In this document: in pieces, positions 1 to 8,659 of the stretch
How the letters are laid out: each line of letters starts with the position of its first letter
How positions within the stretch are numbered: position 1 is the stretch's first letter
Assembly: GCF_002252755.1 (NCBI RefSeq)
Contig: NZ_NHOY01000017.1
Coordinates: forward strand, 9,370 to 63,189
Direction: 5' to 3'
Source: Halorubrum sp. Hd13
GTDB taxonomy: Archaea; Halobacteriota; Halobacteria; Halobacteriales; Haloferacaceae
Length of the DNA stretch: 53,820 nt
The notes under the pieces: model-generated
Databases searched by the model: none
Seen by the model: only the letters and a program-made list of their open reading frames with translations
What the model was told of the DNA's origin: nothing
Program-made: the position numbers and the translations under genes

Positions 1-238
1 TGGAAGCCAGCAGGGACTACTTTGACCTCCCCTATGGTTTCTGACGCGCATCGAGACTGGCGAAGAGACGCCGCTCAATCACGGGCAGGGGCTCGGTCTG
101 TGGATGGTTCGGATGATCGTGACTGGGGCCGGCGGTGACGCGTCGGTCGAGACGACAGATGACGGAACGGAGGTGTGTTTGCGGGTGCCGGCCAGCCGAA
201 CAGTGGGTAGCGGACTGTCTGTCGAGACGCCGAGATGA
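1..238 (+). pseudogene. 3' remnant of a sensor histidine kinase, possibly joined to an HTH_10 relic
   Basis: From about position 26 to the TGA at 236-238 one frame reads a histidine-kinase ATPase C-terminus, with IETGEETPLNHGQGLGLW (G2-box type) followed by a strand-rich tail. This is the usual end of haloarchaeal PAS kinases. The same frame is closed by a TGA at 23-25, and the preceding bases in another frame read EASRDYFDLP, which resembles the YFDLPR core of an HTH_10 domain. The kinase therefore looks broken, either by a junction near position 40 or by frameshift. Its stop codon overlaps the ATG of the next gene (ATGA), so the two were probably a kinase-regulator operon. The upstream part lies outside the window. 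Confidence 0.6.
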
Positions 239-2949
239 CACCTGGGCAGTCGAACCGGGCAGTCGTCCTCGTCGTCGAGGACGACCGGAGCGTGGCCGAC
301 CTGTATACCGAGTGGCTCGAGGGGTGATACGACGTCGAGACTGCCTACGATGGGACCGAAGCCCTCGAACAGCTGGACGAGACCGTGGACGTGGTGTTGC
401 TAGATCGGATGATGCCCGGGCTCGCGGGGGGCGAAGTTCTCGAGTCGATCCGGGATGCCGATGTCAACCATCGGGTCGCGATGGTTTCGGCTGTCACCCC
501 CGACCTCGACGTCGTCCAGATGGGATTCGACGCCTACCTCGAGAAACCGGTCGATGCCACAGCGCTGCACGAGACGGTCGACCGGATGCTGGCCCGCGCC
601 GAGTACGACGAGAAGCTCCAGGAGTTGTTCTCGCTGATCGAGCGACAGGACACGCTCGAAGCGGTGAAAAGCCCGGCCGAACTCGAGACCAGCGAGGAGT
701 ATCGCTCGCTTACCGACCGCCTCGTGGCGGTGCAGAGGGACGTCGAGTCACTGCTGACTGAACTCCCGGACGACGACTTTCGCGTCGCCGTCGAGCGCCT
801 CCAGCGAACGGCCGCCGAACGAACGAGTGAGCGTCGGTACGAATCGCTCACCGAGGACGTACTCGACAGTTCACAGGAAGCGACGGTCGTCGTCGACGCC
901 GACGGCTCTGTCGTGTGGGCCAACGCGGCGACGGAGACGTTGCTCGGGGTTGACCGGAGTGACCTCCGTGGGCGCGAGTACGCGAGTGCCGCGACCGACC
1001 ACTTCCAGGATATCGAAGCCGGCGCAGAGTCGCTCGCATCGCTGATACGGGCCGGACTGTCGAGCCGCGGAGACCAGCTCGACGCCACCGTTCACGTACC
1101 CGAAGACGAGGCGAGGACAGAGCGGTGGCTCGAATACTGGAGTGCACCGATCGAGACCGGATTATACGCGGGCGGGCGGATCGAACACTATCACGACATC
1201 ACCACCAGGTACAGGCGCGAACAGTACCTCCAGACCCTCCACCGCGCGACCCGGGAGCTGATGACTGCCGAGACAGACGAGGATGTCACCACCCACGCGG
1301 TCGCGACTGCGACAGGCGCTCTCGATTTCCCGTACGCCGCGGTGTTTACCAGAGACGAAGCCACTGGCGATCTCGTTCCGGCGGCCAGCGAAGCAGCTAT
1401 CCCCGAGACGGACCCGACGTTGCCGACGGTCTCGGGGGGAACCGACCCGATCTGGTCGGCATTCACCGATCGGGTGGACCGGACGGATGCCGAGACGTAT
1501 CGAGGAGGTAACGGGTCCGGCGGGTGGCTCGACGATGCGTTCGACGACTGGATCCTCTGTCCGCTCGGCGAACAGGGCGTGTTTCTCGTGGCCACGACGG
1601 ACGGGCGCTCTCTCTCATCGACGAAGCGGACACTCGCAGAGACGTGGGCCGCGAACACGCGACAGGCCTTAAAACAGCTCGCACAGACTCGGAATCTCCG
1701 TGAGCGTGACCGGGAGCTGGAACGCCAGAACCAGCGGCTGTCGCGGCTAAACAGGATCAATCGGCTGATCCGCTCTGTCGGCCCGGCAGTGGTGAGTGCG
1801 GACACTCGCGGGGAGGTCGAGACGGCGGTGTGTCGCCACCTCCTCCAGATGGAGACAATTACCGGTGCCTGGGTTGCAGACGTCGACCCCTCGACCGACG
1901 GAACTGTCTGCAGGGCTCGGGCGGGGAGTCTTGACACGTATCTCTCGGACGTGCCACAGGCGACGTCGAAGACGGACCGGACAGGGGCTGTCGAGGCGAC
2001 ACCGGCAGTCCCCGCGAGACAGGCCTACGAGACGCGGTCGTCAGTGTCTGTGAGGGATCTCGTAGCCGTCGAATCAGGCGTGTGGTGGCGCGACCGGGGT
2101 TTGGAACGCGGAACAAACTCAGTCGTCTCGGTACCGGTCGTCCACGAGTCGACGCGACTCGGCGCGATAGAAGTACACCTTGATCGTCCCAGAGGGATGG
2201 CAGAAGAAGAGGTCGAAGCCCTGGCTGAACTCGGCGTGACCATCGGTCACGCTATCGGTGCGATCCGACAGCGAGACGCACTTCTGTCCGGTGGCGGGAT
2301 AGATCTCACCTTCCGGGTCGACTCGGATTCGGGATTGTCGCGGTTTGTGACGGCCGTCGATGCGCCGGTTTCAGTAACTGACGTCTCGCGTCAGGACGAC
2401 GGAACCTATGCGGTGTTCGCCGCGGTCGAGGTCAGTGCCGGCCGCGACAGTGATCGGATCGAAACCCAGCTGAGGGACACGCCCGGCGCATCGGTGCTCC
2501 GCACCGACGCGACTAGTGTGACTTGCGTCCTGACGCTGGGTCCGGAGTCGCCGACCCAGCAACTGATCAGACAGGGTGCCGCACTCAGGCAGGTGAAGAT
2601 ACGTCCCGATTCAGGACACCTGGCTGTGACGGTACAGTTACCATACGAGACTGACGTTCGGGAGTACGTAGACACCGTCACCGGCGCGCTAGACGGTATC
2701 GAGTTGGTCGCAAAAAGTTCCAAATCCATCGATTGGCAGTCGAACGGGACTGTCGCCACGACCATAGACGACCGACTGACCGACCGACAGCGCGAGGCAC
2801 TTCAGATGGCATTCCACGCAGGCTACTTCGATTGGCCGCGGAGCGCCGACGCAGACACCGTTGCTGCGGAGATCGGAATCGCGCAGTCGACCCTCAGCCA
2901 GCACCTTCGAACGGCAGAGCGCAAGCTACTCGAAGAACTGTTCTCGTAG
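235..2949 (+). pseudogene. Receiver-HalX-PAS-GAF-GAF-BAT-HTH_10 regulator interrupted by in-frame TGA
   Basis: Read through, this is a 904-residue bacterio-opsin-activator type regulator. It has a receiver domain (acidic VVEDD at 13-17, phospho-acceptor Asp57 in LLDRMMPG), a HalX helix pair (about 120-175), PAS (about 200-320), two GAF-like segments (about 330-660), a BAT domain, and a C-terminal HTH_10 with the AGYFDWPR core. Codon 31 (325-327) is TGA in the context LEG-stop-YDVETAYDG, which splits the receiver. The longest intact product starts at a GTG at 385, without the acidic pocket. The natural start at 235 overlaps the preceding kinase stop. A C-to-T change of CGA would explain the stop. 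It may be inactive, or it may make an N-truncated DNA-binding protein. Confidence 0.8.
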
Positions 2950-2984
2950 ACGTCGGTTCCGATCTTCCAATCCTTTGACCTCCT

Positions 2985-3004
2985 CCCGCGCCTGAAGACG
3001 CGGG
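2985..3004 (-). repeat. IS200/IS605-type right-end hairpin
   Basis: CCCGCG and CGCGGG flank CCTGAAGA. This is the subterminal hairpin found at the 3' end of haloarchaeal tnpB elements. It lies 88 bases past the stop of the tnpA-tnpB relic, in the orientation expected for its right end. Confidence 0.6.
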
Positions 3005-3091
3005 AATCCCACCACGGGTTTTCAGGCCTGTCGTAGCCCTACGGTTTCAAGACGCATACGTCCTAGGCGTTTCGTCTGTGGTAGCATCGGC

Positions 3092-3667
3092 TTAGGTGTC
3101 TTGTGGGGCGGCCAAACGCCCCCAATCCTCAGCCGAGTCATCGCCATCCGTGTGTTCTCTCGAATGGCTCTCTCCGTTGAGGTAGCGGTCCGCGATGTTA
3201 ATCGCGCCGTTCACGTCCGCTTGGTACTCGCTCATCCAGCAAGCGTCGTTCGGACAGTTAAACGTCGCCTGACGCGGGCGGTATCCCACTTCACCGCAGG
3301 CGTGGCACCCCTTGGACGCGTTACGCGGATTCACCGTCTCGACGGGGATACCCTTCTCGACGGCCTTGTACCGTATCTGCGCGTGGAGTTTTGCGAACCC
3401 CCATCCGTGGAGACGCCGGTTCATGAACTCGCCGTAGTCCATCGGCTCCCGGATGTACGTCAGGTCTTCCAGAACGAGAACGGGATTCTCGACGAATTCG
3501 GCGTACTCCACGACTTCGCGGGTGACGCGGTGGAACACGTCGTCTATTTCGTCGAGGATGGTCCGCACACGGTCAGCGACCACGTTGACGAGTACCGATT
3601 GACGGTACTTCGGCAACCGCACTATGTGCTAGTTGAGGTCGTAGCTCGCGTGCCGTGTGGTCTTCAT
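3092..3667 (-). pseudogene. Chimeric IS200/IS605 relic: tnpA 5' end fused to tnpB 3' end
   Basis: From the ATG at 3665-3667 the minus strand reads MKTTRHASYDLN, a TAG (3629-3631), then HIVRLPKYRQSVL and ADRVRTILDEI, which is the N-terminus of a Y1 (HUH) transposase TnpA. Without a frame change it runs into a TnpB C-terminal half. That half has the RuvC-II glutamate (VLVLEDL), a zinc finger (CHAC and CPNDAC) and the RuvC-III aspartate (YQADVNGAINIA). The TnpA HUH and Tyr residues and the TnpB N-terminus with its first catalytic Asp are missing. The simplest reading is one internal deletion joining both genes, plus a TAC-to-TAG change. It cannot encode an active transposase. A GTG at 3622 would still give a 176-residue fusion. 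Confidence 0.75.
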
Positions 3668-3831
3668 CCGTGCTGTACATGATGCTCCGTCGTCATGTTA
3701 ATACTCCAGATGAACCGTGGGAAATCCAGACGTGGCGTCGTCGGTGGGTGTGTAGGCTATCGTCCGCTTGACCCCCGGCTAACGACAAGGGTATGCGCTC
3801 GTCTCTTTATCATGTGTACGCACGTCCCGTA

Positions 3832-3847
3832 ACCGATATAAATCGGT
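3832..3847 (+). promoter_or_regulatory. Palindromic TATA region before the HalOD1 gene
   Basis: ACCGAT-ATAA-ATCGGT is an inverted repeat centred on a TATA-like core, about 66-80 bases before the HalOD1 start. It could be the promoter with an overlapping operator. The rest of 3668-3912 shows no gene; it should contain the left end of the IS relic, which I could not define. Confidence 0.35.
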
Positions 3848-3912
3848 ACTCTCACTGTTACACCGATGGGGTGAGGTAGAGGTGATATACCATTCGGGAT
3901 GTGTTTTCAACT

Positions 3913-4272
3913 ATGAGCAGTCATCGGGACTCGGACAGAGTACCAAACGCAGAAAGCCCGCAGGAAGCAGGCACACAAAGCACGTCGGGATGGACGACGG
4001 ACACGAAACTAGTACGAGGGTTCGACCGGCCGGTAAAGGTCAGTGACGCCATCATGTTTACAATTGATGAAGCTATTTCACAATGGCCAGAACTCTCGGA
4101 GACACCGCCCCTGTATCAATTCGTCGACGCCGAGAGATTGAATGGATTGTTCAAGACGAAGGCAGTAGACAATCACGGATGGGCTCCGTCGGTAGAGTTT
4201 CAGTTTCAGGGCTGTCGGGTGACGCTCCTGTACAGTTCTTCCGTCCGTGTGATTATCGAGCGTGACCGATAA
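3913..4272 (+). CDS. HalOD1 output-domain protein
   Basis: This is a small soluble protein of 119 residues if the ATG at 3913 is used; a GTG at 3901 would add four residues. The first 35 residues are polar and probably disordered. The rest matches the HalOD1 layout: an amphipathic helix (VSDAIMFTIDEAIS), the PPLYQFVDAERLNGLF segment with an acidic turn, and a terminal beta hairpin (SVEFQFQGCRVTLL, SVRVIIERD). HalOD1 occurs as an output or stand-alone domain in haloarchaeal signalling proteins, and its molecular role is unknown. It stands alone between the IS relic and the receiver-DUF4097 fusion, with its own TATA-like element. The domain call is by pattern recognition. Confidence 0.7.
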   Translation: MSSHRDSDRVPNAESPQEAGTQSTSGWTTDTKLVRGFDRPVKVSDAIMFTIDEAISQWPELSETPPLYQFVDAERLNGLFKTKAVDNHGWAPSVEFQFQGCRVTLLYSSSVRVIIERDR

Positions 4273-4379
4273 AGAGAAAATACGTCACGTCAGTACCGTT
4301 CGACATCCGACAGCTAACACGCTGTGTGTAGCGAGTCAGCAGAAAGCCGTCAGCGCGTGCGTGTGCCGGAGCAGACACG

Positions 4380-5285
4380 ATGCCCGCCGCCGCGGAACAG
4401 ACGCGCGTCCGCATCGCTGAGGACGAGCAAAGCCTGGTTGATCCCTACGGGGTGTGGCTCGCAGGCAAGGGCGACGTTCAAGTCGCCTATGCTGGCGGGG
4501 CAGCGCTGGAGGGCATGGCGGACCACGAGAAAGACGGTATGCCTCTCAACCGCCGAATGTCGAGCCTTTCCGTTGACGAAGTCCCAAACCGGCTTGATGA
4601 GAACGGGTGCGACGCGCAGGTGGTCATGGTCACAACTGCCTTGCTGTCTCCCGAAATAGCCGCCCTCCCGGTCGACGGATACATAGAGAAGCCCGTAGAG
4701 AGAGCAGTTACCGTTCGGATCGGGGTCGAGAGCGGCGTCCTCACCGTCGGAACGAGTCTCGACGACGACGTGACGTGGTTCACCCGCTCCTCGCCGGGGA
4801 CGGATGTATCGATTACCGTGCCACAGGGCACTGCCGGACCGATCGTCTCCTCGGTCGCCTCTCGGCTCGGGAACGTCTCCCTGTTCGATACTCGCGGCGA
4901 TACGATCGCCCGAACGAATCTGGGGGACGTGACGGCCGCTCGCGTCGACGGCTACCTCACTCTCGAGTCGGAGCTCGGGACGATCCTCGCCGACGACGTG
5001 ACGGGGTTAGACCGCGTCCAAACCGAACTCGGCCAGATCAAGGTCGATCTCGCGGGCCTCCGAACGGATATCGAGATCGGTACCCAGATGGGCGACGTCG
5101 TCGTCGGCATCGACGAGACGCTGGACCTCGACGTGGTAGCCGAGTCCAACGCCGGCGTCGACTCCGACCTTCCGCTCACCGGAATCCAGTCTGGGCGCCG
5201 GCGGGTTTCCGGCCGGCTCAACGCCGGCGGCTCCCGCGTCCACGTCTTCAGCGATGTGGGCGACGTCTCCCTGCGGATGATGTGA
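4380..5285 (+). CDS. Degenerate receiver domain fused to a DUF4097-like beta-repeat domain
   Basis: Residues 1-108 align by eye with a response-regulator receiver: acidic AEDE (13-16), a Thr-Thr pair near 85-86 and a conserved-type Lys (GYIEKP, about 104). The phospho-acceptor position reads LNRRMS, so Asn57 replaces Asp in the usual LDRRMP, and the linker before it is eroded. From about residue 110 to 301 the protein is a run of short beta repeats rich in G-D-V and L-G-x-I/V patterns, typical of DUF4097 (putative adhesin-like) proteins. There is no signal peptide or membrane segment. It could be a true fusion or a deletion that joined a dead receiver to a DUF4097 gene. The start is the ATG before PAAAEQTRV. 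Its neighbours give no clear partner. Confidence 0.65.
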   Translation: MPAAAEQTRVRIAEDEQSLVDPYGVWLAGKGDVQVAYAGGAALEGMADHEKDGMPLNRRMSSLSVDEVPNRLDENGCDAQVVMVTTALLSPEIAALPVDGYIEKPVERAVTVRIGVESGVLTVGTSLDDDVTWFTRSSPGTDVSITVPQGTAGPIVSSVASRLGNVSLFDTRGDTIARTNLGDVTAARVDGYLTLESELGTILADDVTGLDRVQTELGQIKVDLAGLRTDIEIGTQMGDVVVGIDETLDLDVVAESNAGVDSDLPLTGIQSGRRRVSGRLNAGGSRVHVFSDVGDVSLRMM

Positions 5286-5459
5286 GGAGACGGGGTGTTG
5301 AGGACGTATCGAATGGCCCCTATTTCAAATTTAGAAATCCGAATTTGGCGATATCAGTCACAGAATCGGTTACCCCGGTACCGGCAGCCCCGAAACGGTT
5401 CGTTGAGGAGCCGCTGTACGGACAGTTCGAGCCTCGGAAACGTTGTTTGCGGCTTCGTT

Positions 5460-5879
5460 TCAGTCGTTTCTCGTCCCGGCGGCGTCGGAGACAGCTTCGG
5501 CGGGGTTCCCCGCCGGAGTGCCGGGGTCGGTCGCACCGGAGAGGTGCGTGTGTTTGAATCCGGTCGGATACTTTAGTCCGTAGCCAACCGCACGGTCAAC
5601 TCCGATGTGAGCGGCCCAGATGAGTGCGACCCATATGACGGTCGCCATGCCGAACCACATCCCAGCCGCCCCGAGTGCGACTGGCGTGAGGTACGTGTGG
5701 AACGCGTTATAGACGGCACTGCCGACCCGAGGGCCAGCGAGGTACGCCACCATCGAGATGTCGGGGGCGAGCGCAAGGATCACGAACAGCCACAGCGGGC
5801 CACCAATCGTGAAATATGCTGCCGTCGCCACAGCGGCGATCCCAGCCCCTTCTAACCGAAGTATGAATTTCGGGTACAT
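5460..5879 (-). CDS. DUF4260-like membrane protein
   Basis: This is an integral membrane protein of 139 residues from the ATG at 5879. The longer frame up to 6053 adds 58 residues that do not resemble the family. About four hydrophobic segments carry family-like motifs: ILRLEGAG at the start, LALAPDISMVAYLAGPRVG, AFHTYLTP, and WAAHIGVDRAVGYGLKYPTGFKHTHLS near the end. His and Asp residues in GVDRAVGYGLK are typical of DUF4260. The function of this family is unknown. The C-terminus is polar. The 230 bases between this gene and the downstream-oriented HTH_10 gene hold no clear coding signal. Confidence 0.7.
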   Translation of the reverse strand: MYPKFILRLEGAGIAAVATAAYFTIGGPLWLFVILALAPDISMVAYLAGPRVGSAVYNAFHTYLTPVALGAAGMWFGMATVIWVALIWAAHIGVDRAVGYGLKYPTGFKHTHLSGATDPGTPAGNPAEAVSDAAGTRND

Positions 5880-6110
5880 GCCACGATTACGCTGGCCGAG
5901 AATAAATACTCGTAGTGAAGTGTGTGAACGAAGTCGCGTGACGGTTGTCGTCATTCCCGCTCTGCTGACTACATCCTCTGTATCTTGCATGCCAATACTG
6001 TCACCGACAGTAGATTTCAACAAGGCCGACCGCGTAATTGTTGAAGCCGTCACCGGTGGCTCGTGTCTGTTGCTGAGCGGGCTACGACTCGAATCTTCAG
6101 ACCTGAAGCC

Positions 6111-6794
6111 TCACTCAGTTTTTGAGGTGCCATCTCGATCGATGGGCATAGCCGCACGTAGCGTGTCGCCGATGAGCGTGTGATGGGCCCGGCGCAAGCG
6201 GTCGGAGAGCGACTGCGGCGTGATACCCAGTTCCTCGGCCACGGCCGCCATCGACGCTTCACGCGGAAGATCGAAGTATCCCATCTGCCAGGCCGTCACC
6301 AGTGCGTCTTGTTGTTTCGGGGTGAGCCCGAATCTGCTACCGGTCTTGGCGTAGGTCATCTCGTGGAGGCGCACCAAGTCGAACGAGAATCCCCGGTCAC
6401 GGAGGAAACGGGTGAACTCGCCGATACGTGCCTGGCTGTCGAATCGGATTCGGAGACCCCATCCATTAGCGTCTCCCCTGGCTTTGAGGATTGATGTTCC
6501 ATCGCTCGTATACTCTTGGGCGAGGGATTCGACGTGGTCACCCCACGTCGCGCGGTACGTAGTGAGATTCTCGGCGTCTTGCATCCGGTGGAGGGTGTCG
6601 ATCGAGTCGTCCGCACGGGCGGCGGTTTCGAAGGCCGCGTTCGATACCCCCGAGACGACGAAATACGGGGTCAGAGACTCCATATCCGAGGCGACAAGCC
6701 GGTCGATCTCGACCACCGTCGTCGGCTCGGCATCGAACGTTTCGGAGAGAGCGAGGGCTCTTGGAGGCACGCGGAACTCTCCAAATATGCTCAT
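6111..6794 (-). CDS. HTH_10 family transcription regulator
   Basis: A 227-residue DNA-binding regulator of the bacterio-opsin-activator (HTH_10) class. It begins MSIFGEFRVPPRALALSETF, a start shared by many short haloarchaeal HTH_10 proteins. It has a central ligand-like region (about 20-160) and the C-terminal HTH_10: LTPKQQDALVTAWQMGYFDLPRE, then AAVAEELGITPQSLSDRLRRAHHTLIGD. No receiver, PAS or GAF domain is present, so the signal is probably sensed by the N-terminal part. A decayed copy of its first codons and promoter occurs at 13060-13190. The target is unknown; the membrane protein just upstream on the same strand is a candidate partner. Confidence 0.85.
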   Translation of the reverse strand: MSIFGEFRVPPRALALSETFDAEPTTVVEIDRLVASDMESLTPYFVVSGVSNAAFETAARADDSIDTLHRMQDAENLTTYRATWGDHVESLAQEYTSDGTSILKARGDANGWGLRIRFDSQARIGEFTRFLRDRGFSFDLVRLHEMTYAKTGSRFGLTPKQQDALVTAWQMGYFDLPREASMAAVAEELGITPQSLSDRLRRAHHTLIGDTLRAAMPIDRDGTSKTE

Positions 6795-6882
6795 AGAGTA
6801 ACAATTCTAAATGGGATTGAATAACTGTTCGGGAGGCAGTATAGTGTCAGCAGAGCTGAAGAGTCGGCACACGATTATCAAC

Positions 6883-7524
6883 TTAGTCCTGTCGGCGTGC
6901 GCGACGGTGAACGAGGCCACCGAGAGCCGCCCAAGCGACTCCAAACGGCACGAGAAGATTATTGGACTGCAGTAACAGCATTCGCAGCGCCGCCGGCAGA
7001 ACGTCGTAGGGGAGGAGCATCCCCATTGGAAGCACGGCTGCGAATACGAGAAGCACAGCCGTAATCGTCGGGCGATCAGGATCCTTCCACAGGCCGATTC
7101 CGAGCAAGCCTGCTCCGACGACCACGAGACTATATCCCCCATATGCAGCAATGAGAAACAGCGTATTCTCTCCGGCTGCGGGCACTACCCGGAAGCCAGC
7201 CGACACCGACGCGGTGACAGCCCGAACGTGTAGTCCTGCGACCAGAACCATCCCGGAAGCTACCACTCCGAGGCCGATTCGGCCAATTCGCCCGTACTGG
7301 TCGCCGAGAGTAGCTGGCACTCCGATCACCCCGCCTATCATCAGCGTCCAACCCAGTAGCCTGAAGACGTCGAATACGGTCGCATCGTATGGTCTGGTAC
7401 CGAAGACGACGGGTTCCAGCAACGACGAGGCGGTCCAGCAGAACACTCCCACGACCGCACCGGTACCACACCACGCTATCGTCGAGGAATGCACCCTGCT
7501 ACCGCTTGCTCGTCTACGAACCAT
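6883..7524 (-). CDS. Six-span membrane protein, unknown function
   Basis: A 213-residue integral membrane protein with about six hydrophobic segments: IAWCGTGAVVGVFCW, RLLGWTLMIGGVIGVPATL, IGLGVVASGMVLVAG, FLIAAYGGYSLVVVGAGLLGIGL, AVLLVFAAVLPMGMLLPY and VPFGVAWAALGGLV. The start is the ATG preceding VRRRASGSR, and the positive residues at both ends suggest cytosolic termini. I do not recognise a family. It is transcribed toward the HTH_10 gene at 6111-6794, with an 88-base gap, so co-transcription is possible. Confidence 0.65.
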   Translation of the reverse strand: MVRRRASGSRVHSSTIAWCGTGAVVGVFCWTASSLLEPVVFGTRPYDATVFDVFRLLGWTLMIGGVIGVPATLGDQYGRIGRIGLGVVASGMVLVAGLHVRAVTASVSAGFRVVPAAGENTLFLIAAYGGYSLVVVGAGLLGIGLWKDPDRPTITAVLLVFAAVLPMGMLLPYDVLPAALRMLLLQSNNLLVPFGVAWAALGGLVHRRARRQD

Positions 7525-7768
7525 CGAAACCCTGCCCGTCGGTCACGGATCCACTCTCTTCGGAGTCGAATTCGGGCGTGTATATCATCAGGCTATGAGG
7601 TCAAGACGTGAATCTCCGCGTGAGGATGCCGTTTGAAAGATGGTATTAGCCATTTATACTGGCTATCTTATATTCGGTCGAACGTCAACATCCTTTCGTC
7701 GTACCCATTCGTAAGTGGTGTACAGTTAGGATAATCACGTGCTCGTTACCTAGCCGAGTCTATTTGCA
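7525..7768. other. Intergenic stretch with AT-rich inverted repeat
   Basis: No gene is seen. An inverted repeat AGCCA-TTTATAC-TGGCT lies at 7648-7664 and overlaps a TATA-like sequence. It could serve the leftward membrane-protein gene or simply be an AT-rich spacer. The stretch ends at the target-site duplication of the mobile element. Confidence 0.3.
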
Positions 7769-7776
7769 ATATTCCG
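7769..7776. repeat. 8-bp target-site duplication, left copy
   Basis: ATATTCCG immediately precedes the left terminal inverted repeat at 7777. The identical octamer immediately follows the right terminal inverted repeat at 11879-11886. Confidence 0.8.
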
Positions 7777-7883
7777 GAGGGTGTCATAGAACTTTTCGCA
7801 CAGTGTCGACAATTGCCGACTAAGCGGCGATGAGCGGGCAATCGTTCCAAGTTGTATATCCGTGATGGTGGGTATTGAGAGAT

Positions 7884-8570
7884 ATGGGTCTCATCGCTGA
7901 ATACGAGATCACCTGTGAGCGTCTCCCGCTGGTGGGGGTCGCAGGGGATGTTCCAGAAGCAACGCTGGATGTCGAACTCCAGCCCAATCACGGGAATCCT
8001 CCACCGTTCATCGTGCACGCGACGCATGAAACGCCCGCGTCGATAGAGCAAGCATTCGAGTCATCATCGTTCGTTGCGGAGTATACTCTGATCGGGCAGG
8101 CAGGCGAAACGTGTCGATATCAGGTTTTGCCGGCTCTGGGAATGGAAGCCCAACTCGGCGATCATATCAAGGATCCCTCAGAGCTCCGTGCACTCGCCAC
8201 TACCGACTCTATTATTGACCGAATCCGCGTCACGCCGACCGGGTGGATACAAAGTGGATGGTTCAACGATAAGGCGGTGTTGGACGAGTTTCGCACGTTC
8301 TGGCAGCGTAACGGTGAATTCGCCTTGCGGCGACTCACGTACGATGGCGAGGCCGCAGAAGCGGGCGATGGACTTACTGACCAGCAGCGTGAGGCACTGC
8401 GAATCGCCTACGAGATGGGGTACTTCGACATTCCGCGAATGGCAACGCTCGATGAAATCGCTGGCGAGATTGGGATCACCGCCTCGTCGCTCTCCGAGCG
8501 TCTCCGTCGGGCACAAACCCACCTCATCGAAACAACTGTTGCGTCGACGTGGCCGCCGCTCCCCGAGTGA
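7884..8570 (+). CDS. HTH_10 family regulator inside the transposon-like unit
   Basis: A 228-residue regulator starting at the ATG of MGLIAEYEI; a TTG nine bases upstream is less likely. The N-terminal 150 residues form the beta-rich ligand-like region common in short HTH_10 proteins (FIVHATHETPASIEQAFESS and GWIQSGWF segments). The C-terminus has the HTH_10 core LTDQQREALRIAYEMGYFDIPRMATLDEIAGEIGITASSLSERLRRAQTHLI. It lies 89 bases upstream of the ABC transporter genes on the same strand, so it is the likely regulator of that exporter. All three genes travel inside the same inverted-repeat unit. Confidence 0.85.
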   Translation: MGLIAEYEITCERLPLVGVAGDVPEATLDVELQPNHGNPPPFIVHATHETPASIEQAFESSSFVAEYTLIGQAGETCRYQVLPALGMEAQLGDHIKDPSELRALATTDSIIDRIRVTPTGWIQSGWFNDKAVLDEFRTFWQRNGEFALRRLTYDGEAAEAGDGLTDQQREALRIAYEMGYFDIPRMATLDEIAGEIGITASSLSERLRRAQTHLIETTVASTWPPLPE

Positions 8571-8659
8571 GATTTCGGTTTCTCCTGCGCCGCATATAAA
8601 CTGCCGCACAAGTGAGAGACAGGCTTAGCGGGGACTCCTCCGAAGTATGGCATACCCCT

